Source: OMII01 sp947467385 (lineage in GTDB: Bacteria; Bdellovibrionota_C; UBA2361; OMII01). Taken from it: DNA of 64,000 nt. Within the stretch, counting starts at the first letter, position 1; each line of letters starts with the position of its first letter. The notes beneath the pieces are model-generated. The model made no database searches and had not been told where the DNA came from. It saw only the letters and a program-made list of their open reading frames with translations. The stretch covers positions 62,001 through 126,000 of the forward strand of contig JBIKLA010000007.1 in NCBI GenBank assembly GCA_044360075.1. Reading direction: 5' to 3'. Positions 7,445 to 16,615 of the stretch are shown here, in pieces. A program made the translations under genes and the position numbers.

Positions 7445-8857
7445 CTATCCGACGGCCTCTGGCTCAAGGAGGGTTCCGAACTCAGTTTCTTCAAGGTTAT
7501 CGAAGCGGGTGCACTCAGCCGAGAAGGCCACGCGCACAGCGCCTGTCGGTCCCGAACGCTGCTTTGAGATGATGATCTCGGCTACGCCCTTGTCGGCGCT
7601 CTCCTTGTTGTAGACCTCGTCTCGGTAGATGAACATAATGAGGTCCGCGTCCTGCTCAATCGCGCCCGACTCGCGCAGGTCCGACATCATCGGTCGCTTA
7701 TCGTTGCGCGACTCAACTGAGCGGTTGAGCTGTGAGAGCGCAATGACCGGCACGTTAAGCTCCTTGGCTAGGGCCTTGAGCGAGCGCGAGATATCCGAGA
7801 TCTCCTGCTCGCGCGAGTGGCTGTATGCCGGGCTGCGCAGGAGCTGAAGGTAGTCGACGACGATCATGCCGAGCGGGTGGTCGCGGTGCAGACGGCGCGC
7901 CTTTGCTCGCAGCTCTGTGATCGTGAGCGCTGGGGTGTCGTCGATAAATATCTCGGCGTCCGAGATGCGGCTTGCACCGTCAACGATGCGCGCAAAGTCG
8001 CGCTCAGAGAGGTCACCCGTGCGGACCTTTGAGTTGTTGATGCGCGACTCGCTGCACAGCATTCGGAGCACGAGCTGCTCCTTCGACATTTCAAGAGAGA
8101 AGAACGCCACCGGCCGGCGGACGTAGATGCCGACGTACTGCGCCCATCCAAGCGTAAGCGCTGTCTTTCCCATCGACGGGCGGGCCGCAACGATGACGAG
8201 GTCTGACGCCTGAAAGCCTGCGGTCAGCTTGTCGAGCTTATCAAGACCCGTGGCGACGCCGGTAACCGGCTCCTTCTGGTCGTAGAGCTTCTCGACGAGC
8301 CGGATGGAGTCCTGGACGACGTCCCCAACCCGGTGAAACGAGGCATTGATGCGGAAGTCCGACACCGCAAGGATGCGCTGCTCTGTGCCATCAAGGAAGT
8401 CCTCGAGCTCGCCCTCAAGGTTGAATGCCGACGTGATGATATCGTTGGACTCGTGAATGAGCCGGCGCCGAATCGCCATCTCCTTAATGACGCGCGCGTA
8501 GTAGGCGACGTTGGCGGCGTTTGGCACCGAAGACGCCAGGTACGAGAGCGTCGGCGCCCCTCCGACGTTCTCAAGCTGCCCCATCGCGCGAAGCTGCTGC
8601 CCGAGCGTCACGATGTCGATCGGCTCGCGGCGATCGGACAGGGTAGCCATTGCCTCGTAGATGGTCTGGTGTGCGGACTTGTAGAAGTCCTCGGCGCGAA
8701 TGCGCTCCATGCAGGTGTTGATGGCCTGGTTGTCGAGCAGGATGCTCCCGAGAACCGATTCCTCGGCCTCAAGTGACTGCGGAGGAATGCGGCCGGGAGG
8801 AACGTTGAGGGGACCAGCGTTCTTCTGCTTGTCGCGGTATCGGCGGGCATTTTCCAT
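7445..8857 (-). CDS. dnaB: replicative DNA helicase DnaB
   Basis: A 470-residue hexameric 5'-3' helicase that unwinds DNA at the replication fork. The N-terminal domain starts IPPQSLEAEESVLGSILLD, the conserved DnaB opening. The RecA-like C-terminal domain carries Walker A ARPSMGKT near residue 225, Walker B MIVVDYLQLL, and conserved FSLEMSKEQL, ALSQLNRSVESR and the late motif SDLRESGAIEQDAD. Length and order match the family. The ATG at 8857 leaves a short basic leader before the conserved region; the open frame extends to 8902 without homology. It is tail-to-tail with the TPR lipoprotein gene. The small domain after the motifs ends FDNLEE, as in standard DnaB. Confidence 0.97.
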   Translation of the reverse strand: MENARRYRDKQKNAGPLNVPPGRIPPQSLEAEESVLGSILLDNQAINTCMERIRAEDFYKSAHQTIYEAMATLSDRREPIDIVTLGQQLRAMGQLENVGGAPTLSYLASSVPNAANVAYYARVIKEMAIRRRLIHESNDIITSAFNLEGELEDFLDGTEQRILAVSDFRINASFHRVGDVVQDSIRLVEKLYDQKEPVTGVATGLDKLDKLTAGFQASDLVIVAARPSMGKTALTLGWAQYVGIYVRRPVAFFSLEMSKEQLVLRMLCSESRINNSKVRTGDLSERDFARIVDGASRISDAEIFIDDTPALTITELRAKARRLHRDHPLGMIVVDYLQLLRSPAYSHSREQEISDISRSLKALAKELNVPVIALSQLNRSVESRNDKRPMMSDLRESGAIEQDADLIMFIYRDEVYNKESADKGVAEIIISKQRSGPTGAVRVAFSAECTRFDNLEETEFGTLLEPEAVG

Positions 8858-8989
8858 GGGGTGTGTTCCAAAGGCGCGCCGATTTCCGGCAGGCGCAAGC
8901 AAGGTTGAGGAGTATTCAACAGGGGTGCGGGGAGGTCAACGGCAAACTGCCCAATTTGCCGGCGTGCTGCGGGATGTTTCGGGCGGTCT

Positions 8990-11029
8990 CTAGATGCTCT
9001 GAAGGTACTCAAACAGCTTAGAGCGCTCAACGTCCTTCCACGACAGGGGCGCCCCGTCTGAGAGCTCCTCGGTGTAGCGAAATACCTTAGTCATGACCTG
9101 CTCAGGCTTGCTGATGGGAGGACGGCCCTCCTTCTCTGTGTCAACAACTAAGCGCCTGATCTTGCGTGGTGCCTCGTCGTAGCCGACGTGGACCACTAGC
9201 TTGGTGACTCCCTTGTTGCTGATGAAGGCCTGAACTGAAGAGTTCTCTGGCCCTATGTCGCTGACTGAGGCCTTGCATGTGTCGGTGCCCTCAATCCACT
9301 CAACCCGCACATCAGTAATGTCGCCGCCGGTTGCATGTGCCCACACGTCGGCGATCCTCCCCGCGGTCTCATACGCGGCGTTTGCGGCTACGTTGTTTGC
9401 GGGAGGCACCTTTGAGCCAAAGGCGTCGAAGGGCGAGACGATCGTGTTAACATCCGGGTCGAGGTTAACGAGCACCTCAAGGGAATTCTGGAGCGAGGTT
9501 CTCACGTTTGTCATGGACTCGCTGCGGCTGAGGTCGTTGGCGACCTTTCTGATGACCTCTTCGTATCCCCCGAGCTCTTGGCAGGTAGCGGCTGAGATGC
9601 GCCCTCGCAGCTGGCCTCCGATTGGGTTCCTGGCCTGCGCGAAGAGCGACTCGTCAGGATAAATGCCGAACAGGACACGGTCGAAGCCGGTGCGCGAGCG
9701 GGACTTGAAGCTTGTCTGAAGGCGCAGTTGCACCATCTGAATGCCGCCGAGGAGCTCCAATACCTGCTCGGTGGTAGCGGGCGCGACACTCTCGAAAGCG
9801 ACGTTCTTGAGCGGACCGATGTCCGTTTGCAGGCTGAAGCTAAGGAGCGAGTCGAGCGAGGCGCCCGAGGCGATGGCATCCCTGCCTGCAGTGTCCTTAC
9901 TCAGCTTGTCGAGGAAATTAAGTGCGTGGCGGCGCTGCTCGGGGTTGCCGTTGTGCAGGATCTCTGCGGCCCGCAGTAGGCTCTCGCGCACCACCGAGCC
10001 CGGCTCGCTGATGCCACGATCGTCACGCACTATCCAGCCGACGAAAGCCGAGAGGTCTGACGGATCGGCCTGAGCCACGAGGATGCCGGCGCAGTTGCCC
10101 ACGCTGACCGAAATCTTAGCGCCCGAGGCAAGCGACTCCGAGAAGATCGTCTCACCCTCGGTGCGCAGCCCCTTCAGGATAAGCTCGTCAACCTGGTCGA
10201 GCGGATCGTGAGTGCTTTCCTCTTCGACGGCCTGGTCGCGGCGGCCTGGCCTGCGCGCCACCGGACCTCCAGAGAGTTTCTCTCGCAGCGACTCAAGGCC
10301 GTGCTGCGAGAAGTGGCACATGTTCTCCCATGTCACCCCCAGCAGGGTCTTGTGCACGAATTCCAAGGTTGGCTTGCGGTATTCGCCCTGGGGAGGCATC
10401 GACGCTGAAAAGGAGTCCTCCGACACGAGGTTTCCGTCGCAGTCAAAGACCTCCGCGTCGAACGCCACCTTTCCACGATCGAGGAGCAGTGTGGCCTTGA
10501 CCGAGAACAGGCGGTCATTCACCTGCTGCTGTGACACGAATTGCCGATCAAGCGCGAAGGCCGGGCTGTTCGCAAACTCTGCAAAGCTCGGCAGGATCCG
10601 TCTCATGACCGGCTCACCGTCGGGGGTCTCCTCAAGCTTTGTCTGCTGCCACTTGAAGTCGCGGAAAATAGACACCTTTGTCTGAAGCTCCTCAAGGATC
10701 TGATCAGCCGATTTTCCCTGCTTGTCACCCTCTACGATTACTTTGGCAAGCTCAACAGCCAGGCGGCCCCGGATGTCGGGAGTGATCTCGTAGCTGCCGA
10801 GTCGGCTGCCGTTTGGACCAAGCGCTACTACCGTAAGATCTAGCACCTCCAGCTCCGCGGTCTCCCTACTGATAAGGCTCTCGATCCTTGCGCGCTTCCC
10901 ATCTATGACCTTTTGGTTAAGGCATCCAGGAATCCTGAGGCAGGCGTTGATGATGTGCGGCTGGTCTGGGAGTCCGGGAATGAAGAGAGGCTGCTCCGCG
11001 GGTGCGGAGGTGTCGATCGCTGCCCTCAT
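8990..11029 (-). CDS. large cytoplasmic protein of unknown function
   Basis: A 679-residue soluble protein with no signal peptide or membrane segment. The ATG at 11029 has GGGA upstream and is preferred to the TTG/ATG codons further up. Visible features: an N-terminal region with a conserved-looking LPDQPHIINACLRIPGC, a charged linker with RRPGRRDQAVEEEST near residue 270, a middle region of alternating helices (NPEQRRHALNFLDKL), and a C-terminal alpha/beta region ending in a basic helix. It lies between dnaB and the NYN gene on the same strand, 132 nt upstream of dnaB. I do not recognise the family. Two weakly similar halves are possible (TLEFVHKTLL versus later helices) but were not established. 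Confidence 0.75.
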   Translation of the reverse strand: MRAAIDTSAPAEQPLFIPGLPDQPHIINACLRIPGCLNQKVIDGKRARIESLISRETAELEVLDLTVVALGPNGSRLGSYEITPDIRGRLAVELAKVIVEGDKQGKSADQILEELQTKVSIFRDFKWQQTKLEETPDGEPVMRRILPSFAEFANSPAFALDRQFVSQQQVNDRLFSVKATLLLDRGKVAFDAEVFDCDGNLVSEDSFSASMPPQGEYRKPTLEFVHKTLLGVTWENMCHFSQHGLESLREKLSGGPVARRPGRRDQAVEEESTHDPLDQVDELILKGLRTEGETIFSESLASGAKISVSVGNCAGILVAQADPSDLSAFVGWIVRDDRGISEPGSVVRESLLRAAEILHNGNPEQRRHALNFLDKLSKDTAGRDAIASGASLDSLLSFSLQTDIGPLKNVAFESVAPATTEQVLELLGGIQMVQLRLQTSFKSRSRTGFDRVLFGIYPDESLFAQARNPIGGQLRGRISAATCQELGGYEEVIRKVANDLSRSESMTNVRTSLQNSLEVLVNLDPDVNTIVSPFDAFGSKVPPANNVAANAAYETAGRIADVWAHATGGDITDVRVEWIEGTDTCKASVSDIGPENSSVQAFISNKGVTKLVVHVGYDEAPRKIRRLVVDTEKEGRPPISKPEQVMTKVFRYTEELSDGAPLSWKDVERSKLFEYLQSI

Positions 11030-11279
11030 GTTCCCAATATGACTGACCACGGAAGTTTCCAGCAAATATCGCGGTATTCTCACTAAAGCCCTCAGCACAC
11101 ACAAGGGTAGAGGCCGGCAGCGCCGGATTAAAACGACAAGGTGCTGTTTTTACCACACAATTTCAGTGTTTTACAAAGCGGATCGCACGACCGATGGTGA
11201 CCAAAAGCACCTTCCAGGCGCGGTGTGCCGCAAAAATGCTGCGCCGCCCACCGCAGCGCCTAAGCCCTGCAAAATCGCG

Positions 11280-11987
11280 TTAATCGCGCCAAATCGTCTC
11301 TGAGTCCGAGAGGTCAATCCACTTGGCGGCAGACTTGAGGATGTCGCCCGTGTTGAACTGGCCGAAGTCGGCCGAGGTCGTGTCGCAACCCAGATCCTTC
11401 ACCATGCCGAGTGGGTAGGCTAGCTCGCGGCTCGGGCACACCACCACAATTGACCGGGTGCCCGAGAGATCGGCGTCGCGCACCAGGAGCGCCTTGTCGC
11501 CTTTAGCCGGCGGTGGCTCGGAGGCAGGCTGGGCCGCTGCCGACAGCTTGCGCCCGAAGTTCGCAACCGTTGAGGCCGCTGCTGCTGCGCGCGAGTGCTG
11601 CTCGATCGGCATGTACTCGTTCTCTTTGCTGAACGAGGAGAGTCCGAGCGAAAATGCCACGAGGTCGGCGGCCATCTCAAGATCTACGCTTACCTGGCGC
11701 GTGATACCCTTGGGAGGAAGACGCTTGACGATCACCGTAAGCCCTGCACGCGCAACGGCGTCAAGGAAGGCGCGCTGCCTAGAGTCGTCTTCGTACGGGA
11801 TGAGGGTGTAGTAGCGGGCGACGACGGGATTAAGGCCTGAGGTGACACCGCGAACGAGGGCGCTCATGTCGACCTTGCGGTTTATCCGGCGGGTTGCGCG
11901 GTCGAGGCCAGTGCCGTCGATAAAGAGGCCTACGACGCGCCGTTCGCGCTTCTTAACTACTCCGCCACCAAGCTCTTCATACTTCAT
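11280..11987 (-). CDS. NYN/LabA-like PIN-fold protein
   Basis: A 235-residue protein starting at an ATG with a clear AGGAGG upstream. The N-terminal half resembles the NYN (DUF88) nuclease domain: RRVVGLFIDGTGLDRATRR for the first acidic strand, ARYYTLIPYEDD for the second, and QVSVDLEMAADLVAFSLG for the KxVDxxLxxD-type motif. Next comes a low-complexity Ala/Pro linker (SAAAQPASEPPPAKGDKA), then a strand-helix ending SIVVVCPSRELAYPLGMVKDLGC where NYN proteins usually have an SGDSDF-type motif. The Asp residues of that last motif are absent here, so nuclease activity is doubtful. NYN proteins usually cleave RNA. Function here is unknown. Confidence 0.65.
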   Translation of the reverse strand: MKYEELGGGVVKKRERRVVGLFIDGTGLDRATRRINRKVDMSALVRGVTSGLNPVVARYYTLIPYEDDSRQRAFLDAVARAGLTVIVKRLPPKGITRQVSVDLEMAADLVAFSLGLSSFSKENEYMPIEQHSRAAAAASTVANFGRKLSAAAQPASEPPPAKGDKALLVRDADLSGTRSIVVVCPSRELAYPLGMVKDLGCDTTSADFGQFNTGDILKSAAKWIDLSDSETIWRD

Positions 11988-12132
11988 GCGCGCCTCCTGC
12001 TGCGGGCACCGTCCAATTTTTTGGGCGATTGCACGCACTATCCCGTCTACTCGTAATTCGAAAATCTGGAAAACTTATACACCCTTCCTAATGGCGTGTC
12101 GAATGCCGCATGGTGGCAGGATTCAGGCGAGG

Positions 12133-12771
12133 TTACCGAACCTCGACCACTGTCCCAACCTGTACCGATTGGAAGATCTTGGCCATGTCGGCAGGGCTGA
12201 TGCGAAGTCCCCCAATCTCGCTCATGCCGATCGGCCCAGAGTGGATCGGGGTCTGCTCATTCAGGAAGAGAGCCTGGCTTCCGAGCGCGCCTCGCTTGAA
12301 GCGATCCTTGCTGCCCTCGGGCGGAAGGCGCAACGAACGCTGCCTGAAGTATGAGTCCGGCGCGTACCAGAGGGGATTGGACTGCTTCAGCGCAACGGTA
12401 TAGCGGCCCGGCCTCATCGTGCTGGAAACCTGCGCGTAGAAGGACATCGGCGGGCTGTCCGGCCCCTCAATCGAAAGCTTTCCAGCCGCCCGGCTTACTC
12501 GCAGGGTTGTCACCGATGGCTGAGCGCTCTGCATGCTGGCGGATGGATTCATGCGCGAGCGGTCAGGGGAGGCTACGTTGATCGGCGGAAGCGGGCGCGA
12601 GATGGCGAGAGAGCCATCTCGAAGCCACTGATGATCGGGCTCTTGGCTTAAGGATGGCAGCATCGAGCAGCCGCTGAGAATGGCTATCAGGCACGACAGG
12701 AGAGCGGCAAGCGGAGCGCCTGATGCCGCCGTTATGCCTTGCCCGCTATCGCCTGTCTTCAAGCTCCCCAT
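12133..12771 (-). CDS. L,D-transpeptidase (YkuD)-like lipoprotein lacking the catalytic cysteine
   Basis: A 212-residue lipoprotein (lipobox LSGC about residue 35). The C-terminal half follows the YkuD fold: a WYAPDSYF segment like the WYPP motif of YkuD enzymes, RGALGSQALFLNEQTPIHSGPIG for the catalytic His region, then SEIGGLRISPADMAKIF and GTVVEV at the end. Active enzymes have S-x-G-C-x-R at this site; here the Cys position is Gly while the downstream Arg and the His are kept. Known L,D-transpeptidases form 3-3 cross-links or attach proteins to peptidoglycan. This copy cannot use the usual mechanism and may instead bind peptidoglycan (inference). Its start has only a weak ribosome site. 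Confidence 0.7.
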   Translation of the reverse strand: MGSLKTGDSGQGITAASGAPLAALLSCLIAILSGCSMLPSLSQEPDHQWLRDGSLAISRPLPPINVASPDRSRMNPSASMQSAQPSVTTLRVSRAAGKLSIEGPDSPPMSFYAQVSSTMRPGRYTVALKQSNPLWYAPDSYFRQRSLRLPPEGSKDRFKRGALGSQALFLNEQTPIHSGPIGMSEIGGLRISPADMAKIFQSVQVGTVVEVR

Positions 12772-13099
12772 AACCCCTGGAAAAAAACCGTGATGAGCGG
12801 GTGTCCCGGCAGATCTCGTCAGACCCGTTTTTTACCCGCACCACTTAGGATGCAGAGTTGGTTTCCCCGGATTGGTCGATGTTCGGCTGTCGAGACCAAA
12901 CAAGGCCGCCTGAGGTTAGAACGTCAGTTTGTGCGAGGCGTGCTTGCTTTTTCAGTTACTTATAAGCTTTTTTTTAAATCTGGATCCGGGCAGGGAGGCT
13001 CTGCTGCTTGCCGCTGCCGGAAAGTTGCGCTGTACTGCTGTGGGTGGATGGGCTGCTCTAGAGCCTGCATCCCCACTTATCTGTTGTTTAGGAAACCTC
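12772..13099. other. divergent intergenic region, no gene seen
   Basis: This separates the minus-strand YkuD-like gene from the plus-strand lytic transglycosylase gene and should hold both promoters. A 5-bp hairpin (CGGGT at 12798-12802, ACCCG at 12823-12827) followed by six T residues looks terminator-like on the plus strand, but no plus-strand gene ends before it. AT-rich sequence near 12955-12975 is a plausible promoter area. No coding frame is convincing. Confidence 0.4.
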
Positions 13100-13858
13100 A
13101 TGCGAACGCTGCTAAGCCGCCTCCTGGTGGCGCTTTTTGGAGTAGCAATCCTAGTCCCGTCCGTCGGGTGCAGTATACTGGGTGGTCGCCCCGACGGCGA
13201 CCTGCAGCTCGCTTCAGAGGACGACGAGGACTCGTTTGATCTCAGCAAGGGTCGCCGCCAGCTGGCCATCCAAACCGCGCGCGTCCTTCCTAAGCCCGAA
13301 TTCGGCGTCACCCCGGAGGTTCAAGCCGAGCTTGACCGGTTCATGAACAACGACCGCGCCACCGTCGAGCGTGTCCTCAAGCACAACCCAGAGCGGATCG
13401 AGAAGATGGAGGCCGTGTTCGAGGGGCAGGGGGTACCGACCGAGCTCCTCTCAGTGGCAGCGGTAGAGAGCGGCCTCAACCCCTCGGCGGCGAGCCCAGC
13501 TGGGGCGCGCGGCTTGTGGCAGTTCATGCGGACCACGGCGACGGTGTACGGCCTAAAGGTTACCGCCAAGCAGGATGACCGCCTCGATCCCGACCGATCG
13601 ACCCTGGCCGCCGCAAAGCTCCTGCGCGACCTCTTCGTGAAGTTTAACGATTGGCATCTCGCCCTTGCCGCCTACAACGCAGGCGGTGGGGCGGTAGGCA
13701 AGGTGCTCGCGCGCAATTCGAGCGCCGACTTCTGGGACCTCGCCCGAGACGGAAACTTTCCCGGAGAAACCAAAAAGTTCGTTCCACGCGTGATTGCGCT
13801 CTCCCTCATCGTGAGCGATCCCTCGCGATACGGCTTCTCGCCGATCGCCGCCGGCTAG
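13100..13858 (+). CDS. lytic transglycosylase lipoprotein (SLT domain, MltD-like)
   Basis: A 252-residue lipoprotein: MRTLLSRLL start, hydrophobic core and VPSVGC lipobox, then an acidic linker and an SLT domain. The catalytic Glu is in VAAVESGLNPSAASPAGARGLWQFM, followed by ATVYGL and the AAYNAGGGAV motif, all standard for family 1 transglycosylases. These cleave the MurNAc-GlcNAc bond of peptidoglycan to leave a 1,6-anhydro end. No LysM domain is present, unlike full MltD. The ATG at 13100 has AGGA upstream; an upstream in-frame start would place 57 residues before the signal and is rejected. It probably acts at the outer or inner membrane face in wall turnover. Confidence 0.9.
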   Translation: MRTLLSRLLVALFGVAILVPSVGCSILGGRPDGDLQLASEDDEDSFDLSKGRRQLAIQTARVLPKPEFGVTPEVQAELDRFMNNDRATVERVLKHNPERIEKMEAVFEGQGVPTELLSVAAVESGLNPSAASPAGARGLWQFMRTTATVYGLKVTAKQDDRLDPDRSTLAAAKLLRDLFVKFNDWHLALAAYNAGGGAVGKVLARNSSADFWDLARDGNFPGETKKFVPRVIALSLIVSDPSRYGFSPIAAG

Positions 13859-13874
13859 CGCCGAGCTAGTTTTT
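13855..13874 (+). terminator. candidate rho-independent terminator
   Basis: CTAGC at 13855-13859, a five-base loop, GCTAG at 13865-13869 and then five T residues. It overlaps the stop codon of the transglycosylase gene. The stem is short, so efficiency may be low. Confidence 0.4.
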
Positions 13875-13973
13875 CGATCTCTGCCGGTGTGCACTGCTTG
13901 CTTTGAGTGATAGAATCTCGGGGCGCTGCGCCCCTTGCGGCGGCGGCAGGAACTGCGTGAACGCAAAGTTGAG

Positions 13974-16172
13974 ATGCGACTCCTGAGAAAAACCATCCGT
14001 CTGCTTTTTATCCTGGTTATTGTCTTGTGCGTGGCGGCGTATGCGCTCGTGCGCAGTGACACGTTCGTTGTGTCGTACCTGCTGCCCTTCGTGAGCAAGC
14101 AGCTCGGCACGCCACTCTCGGCCCAGCACGCGCAGATTGGCCCCTTTACCGGAATCTCGCTTAAGGACCTACGCTACGACTGCGAGGGCAGCGCCGCGGA
14201 CTGCCGTCCTGAGGCGCCGTTTTCGCTTCATATCCCCACGCTCGACCTTACGTACGACTTCTGGAAGCTCTTCAGCGGCAAGCTCCACATCACATCGCTT
14301 AAGGCTGACGGAGTAAGAGTCGGCATCCGCAGCGGCGACGCCCCGCAGGAAGCGGATCCCCCGCCGTCGGCAGGCGAGACCCCGACGCCGACACCCACGC
14401 CCGAGTCTGGCTCCAAGCCGCCCTTCACAATTGCCCTCTCTGATGGCGCGATCACAAACGCGCGCGTGCACTTCCACAGTGCCCAGGGGGCGGAGCGTTA
14501 CCACGGCGAAGAGATCTCCCTTAAGGTGCCGCAGGCTGAATCGCATGGCGACAGCACCATTGAGCTGAAGACGGTGGTAACGATTCAGGGCGCGGGTGTT
14601 CCGCTTGAGAAGGAGAAGCTTTCGGCGGTCGTCACGCTTAAGGAAGCAACTTTCTTTCAGCCCAAGGCGATTGACATCGACCTCTCGGCCGGCTCGTCAG
14701 TCCCAGCACCCCTTGAGATCGACGGCGAGCTTATCTTTGAGTCAGAGCCCTACGCCCTGAAAAAGATAGTGCTCACGAAGGCAATTTTGCGCGAGTCGCT
14801 GGCTAAGGCTGTGGGCGTGTCGGTTGGGCCGATAAAAGAATTTGAGTACGAGATCGATGGGCACTACGAGCTTGGTGTTCCCTCTAATGCGGCGATCCGC
14901 CTGGCTCTCAAGAAGCACCTCTTTGTGGGGGAGGGTGCATACGACCTCAAGGGCTCGCGTCTTGAAACAAAACTCGCAATTCATGAGGACCATATTCAAG
15001 CGTCGTCTGGCGTGATCGATCTCTTTGCGAACCACGCCTCTCTGCTCAAGGGCTCCTTCGCGGCCAATGCCTCCTTTGATCCCTACTCAAAGACCTCAAG
15101 CTTCACGGCGACCTTCGGCTCCGCAGACTTCGACCTTATAGATGCGCTTAGAGAGTCGCTTACGCCCAAATCCGTTCCCGAAGCTGCTGCCCACGGCGAT
15201 GGCGCAGCCCAAGGTAATGGCGCAACGCAGGAATCCCCCAACGAGAGCAGCGCGACGCCGGATGCGGGTGCTGCCGCAGCCCCAATCCCTGACCTCCCGC
15301 TCCTTGATGTGGCTGTCACGATCGAGAAGAGCGTCTACCAAAAGATCCCGATCTCTGGGCTCAGCGTGCGCCTAAAAACCCCCAGCACCCGCGAAGTGTC
15401 GCACCTTGAAGTGAAAGCAGGATTCGACGCCGGAGGGGCCTTCTCGATGAGCGGCTCTGGCTCGCTAGATCATACCTTCAAGCTTAAGGCCACAGCGAAC
15501 AACGTCAACATCCTTCCCTTTGCGGCGCTCGTCCAGGGCGATGGGGCGCTGCTTGAGGGAACGCTCAATTCGTATGACCTCGACGTGAGCGCCTCTCCCA
15601 AGGACCCGCGCACGACCATCACGGGACACATGAACACGAGGCTTTCAAACTTCACCGTCCCGAGCACCCTGCAGCAGCAGGTGCCGTTTAACATTCTTTT
15701 CCTTCCGCTCGACGTACTCATCACCGTCTTTGGTGGCACGCTCAACGCCATGCTGCCGTCGTCGGTCTCAAGCATCTCTGACAGCTTAAAGAGCACCATT
15801 GATGAGGCTGGGCGCCTTGGTCTTAAGCGGGGCTCAGTTGATCTCGTGTTCGACAACGGCGAAATCAACCTTAAAAACGTCGATTTCGACACCAAGAACC
15901 TTCCCGACTTCACCTTCAAGGGCAAGATTAAGCATGATGACGGCCTCGACCTCACTATTTTTATCGCGCTCCTCAAGCTCAATCTTCCGCTTCCAGTGGT
16001 CGGCAGTCTCTCGTTCCCGCTGCCTGATGTCGTCTATCTTGGGCCCGAGATAATTCGCGGCTTAGGCTTAAGTATCGGCAATCTTGCAGGAGGCTCATCA
16101 GACGAGCCGCCGACGCCTGACGCCGAGCCGGCCGCGGCGCCTCCGGCTTCTTCCGAGGGCGCAAAGCGCTAG
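13974..16172 (+). CDS. AsmA/TamB-like envelope protein
   Basis: A 732-residue protein with one N-terminal membrane helix (LLFILVIVLCVAAYALV) and a long periplasmic part made of beta-strand repeats of the AsmA type: SAQHAQIGPFTGISLKDLRYD, then LHIPTLDLTYDFWKLFSGKLHITSLKADGV, as in bridge-like lipid-transport proteins. A Pro/Thr linker (TPTPTPTPESG) lies near residue 140 and a second Ala/Gly/Asn linker near 405-440. The C-terminal repeats include GSVDLVFDNGEINLKNVDFDTKNLPDFTF. The tail is Pro/Ala-rich. Family members span the periplasm and are linked to lipid or lipoprotein transport to the outer membrane. The start at 13974 fits the membrane anchor. Whether it is AsmA, TamB or a GspN-like variant is unclear. 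Confidence 0.75.
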   Translation: MRLLRKTIRLLFILVIVLCVAAYALVRSDTFVVSYLLPFVSKQLGTPLSAQHAQIGPFTGISLKDLRYDCEGSAADCRPEAPFSLHIPTLDLTYDFWKLFSGKLHITSLKADGVRVGIRSGDAPQEADPPPSAGETPTPTPTPESGSKPPFTIALSDGAITNARVHFHSAQGAERYHGEEISLKVPQAESHGDSTIELKTVVTIQGAGVPLEKEKLSAVVTLKEATFFQPKAIDIDLSAGSSVPAPLEIDGELIFESEPYALKKIVLTKAILRESLAKAVGVSVGPIKEFEYEIDGHYELGVPSNAAIRLALKKHLFVGEGAYDLKGSRLETKLAIHEDHIQASSGVIDLFANHASLLKGSFAANASFDPYSKTSSFTATFGSADFDLIDALRESLTPKSVPEAAAHGDGAAQGNGATQESPNESSATPDAGAAAAPIPDLPLLDVAVTIEKSVYQKIPISGLSVRLKTPSTREVSHLEVKAGFDAGGAFSMSGSGSLDHTFKLKATANNVNILPFAALVQGDGALLEGTLNSYDLDVSASPKDPRTTITGHMNTRLSNFTVPSTLQQQVPFNILFLPLDVLITVFGGTLNAMLPSSVSSISDSLKSTIDEAGRLGLKRGSVDLVFDNGEINLKNVDFDTKNLPDFTFKGKIKHDDGLDLTIFIALLKLNLPLPVVGSLSFPLPDVVYLGPEIIRGLGLSIGNLAGGSSDEPPTPDAEPAAAPPASSEGAKR

Positions 16173-16241
16173 CCCCTTTCCGATCATGGTCGCCGGTTCG
16201 CTGAATGGCGATGATGCTTGTTGCCGTAGCAGGGAGGCCGT

Positions 16242-16550
16242 ATGCAAAAGCTATCAGTGATAATTATTGGCGTTGCTATTGTGGGGCAGGTGCTTGGGTG
16301 CGCCACCACGCTTTCGCCGCTGGGGTACCGCGTCGTTGAGGCTGACAGCTCGATGGTTGCGCAGTGCACCTTTGTCGGCACCGTTGAAGGGGGCTCAGAG
16401 GTGGGGAGCCTGGCGCAGGAAACTGGCATGCATAACGCCAAGAACCGGGCGCTCGAAGAGGCCGCTGAGCGGGGAGCCACCCATGTGGTGTTCGACAACA
16501 TCGCAGGCGGCTACTCGTCATACGCAGTTGGGCGGGCCTACAGCTGCTAG
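16242..16550 (+). CDS. DUF4156-type lipoprotein
   Basis: A 102-residue lipoprotein with an AGGGAG-type ribosome site, signal core SVIIIGVAIVGQ and lipobox VLGC at residue 20. The mature domain has VAQCTFVGTVEG, then AKNRALEEAAERGATHVVFDNI and a C-terminal Cys, the pattern of small DUF4156-like periplasmic domains in which two cysteines probably pair. It is a single-domain outer-membrane or periplasmic lipoprotein of unknown role. It lies after the AsmA-like gene and 65 nt before purU. Confidence 0.75.
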   Translation: MQKLSVIIIGVAIVGQVLGCATTLSPLGYRVVEADSSMVAQCTFVGTVEGGSEVGSLAQETGMHNAKNRALEEAAERGATHVVFDNIAGGYSSYAVGRAYSC

Positions 16551-16615
16551 GCTGCTAAGCGCAGCGGCTTATGTCGCTCATACCGAGCGAGGAATCGCTT
16601 GGGTAGCGTGCCTGC

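Noticed and set aside
12798..12833. Rho-independent terminator
   Set aside because: The hairpin plus six T residues is on the plus strand, but no plus-strand gene ends before it.
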